NCBI GenBank assembly: GCA_019241915.1
Contig: JAFAWI010000127.1
Span: 1-10,186 of the forward strand
Direction: 5' to 3'
Source of the DNA: Alphaproteobacteria bacterium
GTDB taxonomy: Bacteria; Pseudomonadota; Alphaproteobacteria; ATCC43930; CGMCC-115725
Length of the DNA: 10,186 bases
Position numbers and translations under genes: made by a program. Positions 6,084 to 10,186 of the stretch are shown one piece after another. The notes under the pieces were generated by a model. It saw nothing but the letters and a program-made list of their open reading frames with translations, had not been told where the DNA came from and did not search any database. Position 1 is the first letter of the stretch. Each line of letters starts with the position of its first letter.

Positions 6084-6934
6084 CCCGGCCGCAGCTCTTC
6101 GGCATCGTCAACCTCACCGAGGATTCGTTTTCCGACGGCGGCCGCCTTCTCGATCCCGCAGCGGCGATCGCCGCCGCACGCGCTTTGGCCGCGGGCGGCG
6201 CCGACATCGTCGAGCTTGGCGCTGCCGCCAGCAACATTGCGGCGAAGCCGGTCGCGGCAGAGGAGGAAATTCGTCGTCTCGCACCGGTGATTGCCGCCCT
6301 GCACGATGGCGGCATTGCCGTCTCGGTCGACACTTTCGCGCTGCAAACGCAGCGTTTTGCGTTGCGCCGTGGGGTTGCCTTTCTCAACGACATTCAGGGC
6401 TTTCCGGACCCCTCGCTCTATCCTGAGCTCGCCGCAGCGCGTTGCCGGCTTGTCGTGATGCACGCTGTACAAGGGCAAGGCCGGGCGGAGAGAATGGCGG
6501 TGCCGCCGGATCAAATTTGGTCGCGGATCGAGGCATTTTTCGCCGCTCGCATCGCCGCGCTCGAGGGTGGCGGCGTGGCGCGCGACCGACTGATCCTCGA
6601 CCCCGGCATGGGTTTCTTCCTCAGCAGCGATGCCGCGGCGTCATTCCGCGTGCTGGCTGAGCTCGGCCGCCTCAAGCGCCGGTTTGCCTTGCCCGTTCTG
6701 GTGTCGGTGTCGCGAAAATCTTTTCTCGCGGCTGTCACCGGCCGAGAGCGGCCGGACGAGCGCGGTGCCGCGACGCTGGCAGCGGAGATTTACGCGGCAC
6801 AGAATGGGGCCGATTTTATCCGCACGCACGACCCTGCGGCGCTGCGCGATGCGCTCAACGTGACCACGGCGCTGCGGGCGCAGGAACAGGCTATTCGATC
6901 GCCCGCCGATACGGCTCGCAAGCCGGCGCATTGA
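6080..6934 (+). CDS. folP: Dihydropteroate synthase of the Sul (sulfonamide-insensitive) type
   Basis: The 284-residue protein joins 6-hydroxymethyl-dihydropterin pyrophosphate to p-aminobenzoate (pABA) to make dihydropteroate. Core DHPS residues are present: N11 in [16 protein letters not shown]84 in VSVDTF, NDIQG (103-107), D174 in LDPGMGF, K213 in SVSRKSF, and R248/H250 in FIRTH. Its signatures are not those of ordinary FolP (NVTPDSF, GGESTRPGA, LDPGFGFGK). They are those of plasmid Sul proteins as I recall them: NLTEDSF, an AAASN loop in place of [22 protein letters not shown] (101-116), [17 protein letters not shown] (170-182) and [11 protein letters not shown]. Counting from DPG to the next helix gives two residues more than E. 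coli FolP, the position linked to sulfonamide resistance. Length is close to Sul1 (279). It is coupled by ATGA to folB. Base composition matches its neighbours and no mobile element is nearby, so it looks chromosomal. Drug insensitivity is inferred. Confidence 0.88.
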   Translation: MTRPQLFGIVNLTEDSFSDGGRLLDPAAAIAAARALAAGGADIVELGAAASNIAAKPVAAEEEIRRLAPVIAALHDGGIAVSVDTFALQTQRFALRRGVAFLNDIQGFPDPSLYPELAAARCRLVVMHAVQGQGRAERMAVPPDQIWSRIEAFFAARIAALEGGGVARDRLILDPGMGFFLSSDAAASFRVLAELGRLKRRFALPVLVSVSRKSFLAAVTGRERPDERGAATLAAEIYAAQNGADFIRTHDPAALRDALNVTTALRAQEQAIRSPADTARKPAH

Positions 6935-7145
6935 CGCCATTGGTCAGCTCGCAGCGTTCGTAGAGGCTGCGGCCAAACGAGGCAGCGTCGCCACTCCACA
7001 CACGAAACGCGGCGCGGTCGCTGTCGCTCATCAGCGGATCGAGGCGGCGCGCGACCTGATAGCGGTGATAGGCGTCGCGGGCGAAGGGATAAGCCATCAC
7101 CAAGATCAAAACGACCGCGAAAATAGTGCCGAGCGTCCTTGCCAT
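6891..7145 (-). CDS. Small membrane-anchored protein of unknown function
   Basis: The 84-residue product starts at ATG 7145, with AAGGGA about eleven bases upstream. An ATG at 7181 would add 12 residues (MRFVGAEGTQPA) and cannot be ruled out. One hydrophobic helix runs through MARTLGTIFAVVLILVMAYP (1-20). It can serve as an N-terminal membrane anchor or uncleaved signal. The rest is a charged, mostly helical domain (AYHRYQVARRLDPLMSDSDR), then FRVWSGDAASFGRSLYERC. Two cysteines near the end (CELTNG and [12 protein letters not shown]) could form a disulfide if the tail is periplasmic. I do not recognise a named family. The composition and ordered pattern look like a real protein. Its last 44 bases overlap the 3' end of the DHPS gene on the opposite strand. 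It lies downstream of hyuA on the same strand, 97 bases away, and may be read with it. Confidence 0.68.
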   Translation of the reverse strand: MARTLGTIFAVVLILVMAYPFARDAYHRYQVARRLDPLMSDSDRAAFRVWSGDAASFGRSLYERCELTNGVNAPACEPYRRAIE

Positions 7146-7242
7146 CGCCGGTTGCGTCCCTTCGGCGCCTACGAACCGCATGGTTAGTTAATCCCGTTAC
7201 CGGCAGTTTGCAAAGAGCAGGGGAAGATGACCAAGCTTCGCC

Positions 7243-9300
7243 TTACATTTTCGCCGCGACCGGCAGCGCGACGTCCAGCCAACCGAACGGCGTCACCTGT
7301 GCCCCGTCGCCGCGCCGCAGCAGCACCGTGGTCATTGCCGATTCGACAATCGCCGGGCCCGCGATGGTTTGCCCCGGAGTGAGCCTCCCGAAGTCGAAAA
7401 CCGGCACCGCGACCCAGCCGCCGTCGAGGTAGATGGCTCGCTCGGCGAGCGGCGCCGCCGGCGGTGCGGCGGCCAGCGGCGGCTCGCGCGGCAGTTCGTC
7501 GAGCACACCCCTCACGCTGACCCGCGCGTTCACCAGCACGCTTTCCTGCTCCGGAAGCGCGTAGGTGTAGAGCGTTTCGTGCCGGCGGTGGAACCGCTCC
7601 ACGATCTGCGGCAGCGGGTTGTCCACCCGCCAATCGACATCATCGAGCGGCACGGCGATTTCGAAGACCTGTTCGCCGTACCGCATCTCGGCCGATCGAC
7701 TGGTCCGTGCGGACCCGTCGAAACACTGCCGCAGCCGCGTCATCCCCTCCTGCTCCATCTCGTCGAACAGCCCCTTGACCGTGGCGCCGTCGAGCGCGCG
7801 GGCATCGCCGACATGGCTGCGCGAGACTTCGAAGCGAAGATCGGTCGCCAGCATCCCCCACGCTGACAGCACCGCGGCGACACGCGGCACCAGGACCTTT
7901 GCCAGACCCAGCTGCCGGGCAATATCCGTGGCGTGTAGCCCGGCCGCGCCGCCGAACGCGAACAGTGCGAAGCGCCGCGGATCGACGCCGCGCCGCACCG
8001 ACACCAGCCGCACGCCTTCGGCCATGTTGGTATTGACGATGCGGTGGATGCCGGCCGCGGCCTGCAGCCGCCCGACCCCGAGCCGGTCGGCCACCAGATC
8101 GATCGCCCGTTCCGCCGCCGATCGGTCGAGCTTCCGCGCGCCGCCGAGAAATCGGGCCGGATCGAGGTAGCCGAGCACCAGGTTTGCATCGGTGACCGTC
8201 GCTGCGGTCCCGCCCTGGCCGTAGGCTGCGGGGCCGGGTGCGGCGCCGGCGCTCTGCGGGCCGACATGCAGGATGCCGCCGGCATCGACCCGCGCAATCG
8301 AGCCGCCGCCGGCGCCAATGCTGGCGATGTCGAGGCTGCTGAGCGCAATCCGGTGGCCGCCGATCTTGCGGTCGGCGACCAGCGCTGCCGCGCCATCGGT
8401 GACAAGGCAGATATCGGTGCTGGTGCCGCCCATGTCGAACGGGATCAGGTCGCGCTCACCGATCAGCCGCGCGGCATGCACGCTGCCGGCAACACCGCCG
8501 GCCGGGCCGGACAGAACGCTGCCTGCCGCCAGCCTTCCCGCCTCGGCGATCGGTGCGACCCCGCCATGCGATTGAATGATCAGGGTCGGCCCGCAATAGC
8601 CCGCTTCGCCGAGCCGCACCTCGAGCCGCGCGAGGTACCGCGACAGCACCGGCCCCAGATAGGCATTGACGATCGTCGTCGAGACCCGCTCGAACTCCTT
8701 GATCTGCGGCAGCACATCGGACGACAGCGAGACATAGACGCCGGGCAGCGCCGCGGCGAGCCGCGCCGCCGTCGCCCGCTCATGTGCCGGATCGCGCCAA
8801 GCATGCAGATAGCACACGGCCACCGCCTCAACCCCGGCCCGCTGCAACTCGGCGATCGCCGCGTCGAGCGAAGCCGGATCGAGCGCCACCTCGACCCGCC
8901 CGTCGGCCCGCACGCGCTCGCGCACGCCCCGCCGCAAATGCCGCGGCACCAGCGGCTCGGGGGGCGGCATGCGCAGATTGTAGCGGTCATCCTTCAGCCC
9001 TTCGCGCATCTCGATGACATCGCGGTGGCCTTCGGTCGTCAGCAGCCCGACCTTCGCGCCCTTGTGCTCCAGCAGCGCGTTGGTTGCCACGGTCGTACCG
9101 TGGACGATCCGCTCGGTTTGCGCCAGCAATGCGGCGAGCGTGAGCCCGAGCGTATCCGCGAGCAGCCGCAACCCGTCGAGCGCACCCACCGAGGGATCGG
9201 CAGGGGTCGAAGGGACCTTTGCCAGGGTCGTCCGGCCGACATCGTCGACCGCAACGAGATCGGTGAACGTCCCGCCGACATCAATGCCGATCCGATACAT
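7243..9300 (-). CDS. hyuA: Hydantoinase/oxoprolinase family protein, HyuA subunit
   Basis: This 685-residue protein is full length for HyuA. The actin-like ATPase N-terminus reads YRIGIDVGGTFTDLVAVD (2-19), with the phosphate-binding DVGGTFTD at 7-14. HGTTVATNALLEHKGAKVGL (67-86) follows. The central hydantoinase A domain has VLSGPAGGVAG (262-272), FDMGGTSTDICLV (288-300), IGAGGGSIA (328-336) and GPQSAGAAPGPAAYGQGG (347-364). Then come NTNMAEGVRLVS and FAFGGAAGLHATDIA, and the C-terminal domain. Relatives are the ATP-dependent N-methylhydantoinase, 5-oxoprolinase and acetone/acetophenone carboxylases; they work in the cytosol as complexes with HyuB, opening cyclic amides or carboxylating ketones with ATP. 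The substrate cannot be set from sequence. It starts 12 bases after the hyuB stop. The ribosome binding site lies in a palindromic repeat. HyuA itself shows no sign of decay. Confidence 0.94.
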   Translation of the reverse strand: MYRIGIDVGGTFTDLVAVDDVGRTTLAKVPSTPADPSVGALDGLRLLADTLGLTLAALLAQTERIVHGTTVATNALLEHKGAKVGLLTTEGHRDVIEMREGLKDDRYNLRMPPPEPLVPRHLRRGVRERVRADGRVEVALDPASLDAAIAELQRAGVEAVAVCYLHAWRDPAHERATAARLAAALPGVYVSLSSDVLPQIKEFERVSTTIVNAYLGPVLSRYLARLEVRLGEAGYCGPTLIIQSHGGVAPIAEAGRLAAGSVLSGPAGGVAGSVHAARLIGERDLIPFDMGGTSTDICLVTDGAAALVADRKIGGHRIALSSLDIASIGAGGGSIARVDAGGILHVGPQSAGAAPGPAAYGQGGTAATVTDANLVLGYLDPARFLGGARKLDRSAAERAIDLVADRLGVGRLQAAAGIHRIVNTNMAEGVRLVSVRRGVDPRRFALFAFGGAAGLHATDIARQLGLAKVLVPRVAAVLSAWGMLATDLRFEVSRSHVGDARALDGATVKGLFDEMEQEGMTRLRQCFDGSARTSRSAEMRYGEQVFEIAVPLDDVDWRVDNPLPQIVERFHRRHETLYTYALPEQESVLVNARVSVRGVLDELPREPPLAAAPPAAPLAERAIYLDGGWVAVPVFDFGRLTPGQTIAGPAIVESAMTTVLLRRGDGAQVTPFGWLDVALPVAAKM

Positions 9301-9307
9301 CGCGATC

Positions 9308-9378
9308 GTCCCTCACCCCGGCCCTCTCCCCGCATCGCGGGGAGAGGGACGGACCCGCGAAGCCGGAGGGTGAGGGAC
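9308..9378. repeat. REP-like nested palindromic element between hyuB and hyuA
   Basis: Two perfect inverted repeats are nested. The inner stem is CCCTCTCCCCGC (9322-9333) and its complement at 9337-9348, with the 3-base loop ATC. The outer stem is GTCCCTCACCC (9308-9318) and GGGTGAGGGAC (9368-9378). The CCTCACCC...CCTCTCCCC style is that of dispersed palindromic elements in many proteobacterial genomes, which usually lie between genes. Copies elsewhere in the genome are expected but cannot be seen here. It encodes the last residues and stop of hyuB and carries the hyuA ribosome binding site. It could also act as an attenuator or mRNA-stabilising hairpin; there is no T-run for a classical terminator on the hyuA side. 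Confidence 0.8.
9309..9314 (-). promoter_or_regulatory. Probable ribosome binding site of hyuA, inside a palindromic repeat
   Basis: On the minus strand this reads GAGGGA, eight bases before ATG 9300. It is part of the outer arm of the nested inverted repeat at 9308-9378 and overlaps the stop codon of hyuB (9313-9315). Folding of the mRNA would hide it. Confidence 0.6.
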
Positions 9379-10186
9379 TTGCCCGGCGCACGTCACGAAG
9401 CCGTTTTTTAGGTCGCGCTGGGCCGCCGCTGCCTCACGTCCACCGGGGTCGCCCCATCCCCCACCGCCACCGGATTCGAGCACCAGCACGTCGTTGGGGT
9501 GGATCACGAGGCCGACTTCCTTGGTCTTGATTGCGCGCGGCGGCTGGCCTTCGGAGTAGAGCATATAGCGATGAGGGGTGCCGTCGCTGCCGCCGAGAAT
9601 CCCGCAGGCACCGTAGCGCACGCCGTCGCCGGCGGTGTTGCCGACCGCCGGCTCCGCCGTCTCGACAACGATCTCAGCGACCCCGCCGGGGCCGCCGCGG
9701 AATTTGCCGGCGCCGCCGGAATCGGGGCGGAACTCGTGGCGGCGAAAGAACAGCGGGAAGCGTACTTCGGTGACTTCGAGACTGCCGAATTTGATCCCGC
9801 CCGCGGCCTGCCATTCGCCGGCGCCGGGCCAGCCATCGCCGGCCGGCGAGGCGCCGCCGCCCGGCCGCGCCTGGAAGAAATGCCAGATGAACGGCTTGCC
9901 CCCAGGGGCATTGGTAGAGGTATTGGTGCGGGGGTCCTTACCTTTGAATTGCGATGCGAAAGCGCCGGCCCCAGCCGGCCATTGCGCGGTCGGGGCAGGC
10001 TGGCGCCAGCGCCTTGATGATCGCTTCGAGGATCTCTTGCGCGCAGTGGTTTGTGGCAAGCGTCACCGGCGCGCCGGGGTTCGCCCAGACCACCGTGCCC
10101 GGCTTCGCGATGATTGTGAGCGGGCGAAAGGTGCCGTCATTCTTCGGCGTATCGGGATCGATCAAGTATGACAGCGCGACGACGAC
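9313..10186 (-). pseudogene. hyuB: Hydantoinase B/oxoprolinase family protein (HyuB), C-terminal part, apparent frameshift
   Basis: The minus strand enters at the window edge in a HyuB frame: VVVALSYLIDPDTPKNDG, then KPGTVVWANPGAPVTLATNH and AGWGRRFRIAIQ. It meets a stop at 9938-9940. The rest continues in the next frame from about 9945 to 9313: GKDPRT, KPFIWHFFQARPGGGASPAG, IKFGSLEVTEVRFPLFFRRH, KFRGGPGG, GVRYGACGILGGSDGTPH and LESGGGGGWGDP. Dropping one A from the AAA run (bases 9943-9945) restores RIAIQGKDPRT, as expected for the family. This is either a real +1 frameshift or a sequence error. HyuB is the partner of HyuA in ATP-dependent hydantoin/oxoproline hydrolysis or ketone carboxylation and usually has 500-600 residues, so about half is outside the window. 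After RDLKNGFVT the last 20 or so residues come from the palindromic repeat. Confidence 0.82.

Noticed and set aside
5700..6934. Integron cassette or ISCR context for the Sul-type DHPS
   Set aside because: No attC-like inverted repeats, integrase, transposase or composition change around the gene; it is tightly packed with folB and a small chromosomal-type gene.
8044..9411. Long plus-strand open frame of about 455 codons across hyuA
   Set aside because: It is antisense to a clearly recognised HyuA. Its product is Arg/Pro/Asp-rich low-complexity sequence with no family pattern, as expected from GC-rich codon bias.
9938..9950. Programmed ribosomal frameshift in hyuB
   Set aside because: There is no known slippery heptamer or RF2-like stop context, and frameshifting is not known for this family; a one-base insertion in AAA explains it more simply.

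Overview
The window looks like a chromosomal segment of a GC-rich alphaproteobacterium, most likely of the Hyphomicrobiales (Rhizobiales). This rests on the GC-rich codon use and tight gene packing, and on the style of the proteins: an OmpR-type regulator, a PMT_2 glycosyltransferase, a periplasmic C13 peptidase, a CHRD protein, a 4a-carbinolamine dehydratase, and the hydantoinase/oxoprolinase subunits HyuA and HyuB. No integrase, transposase, integron site, tRNA, rRNA or CRISPR array was seen. The genus is not resolved, and the lineage is inferred from family recognition, not from a search.

Left part (1-2667). The 3' end of an OmpR/PhoB-family response regulator is followed, with a GTGA stop/start overlap, by a GT-A-like glycosyltransferase with a DAD motif. 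Convergent to these is a large membrane glycosyltransferase of the PMT_2/ArnT type. Centre-left (2832-4094). A small exported CHRD-domain protein lies convergent to an exported legumain-like (C13) cysteine peptidase with a clear His/Cys dyad.

Centre (4222-7145). This part has a pterin theme. A pterin-4a-carbinolamine dehydratase is followed by a VOC-fold protein. The VOC gene overlaps tail-to-tail with mscL on the other strand. Divergent from mscL is a two-gene unit: a dihydroneopterin aldolase (folB family) overlapping by ATGA with a dihydropteroate synthase (DHPS). This DHPS does not look like ordinary FolP. Along its whole length it carries the motifs of the sulfonamide-insensitive Sul enzymes, including the longer DPG-GFF region near the p-aminobenzoate site. 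It is the most interesting object here: a chromosomal Sul-type DHPS in a housekeeping-like context. A small membrane-anchored unknown protein overlaps its 3' end on the other strand.

Right part (7243-10186). A hyuB-hyuA pair is read on the minus strand. hyuB is cut by the window edge and split by an apparent +1 frameshift in an A-run. Its normal C-terminus is replaced by sequence encoded in a nested palindromic repeat. The same repeat supplies the hyuB stop codon and the likely hyuA ribosome binding site. HyuA itself looks intact.

There is no gene-free stretch longer than 300 bases. The largest gaps are the two divergent intergenic regions at 2668-2831 and 4095-4221.
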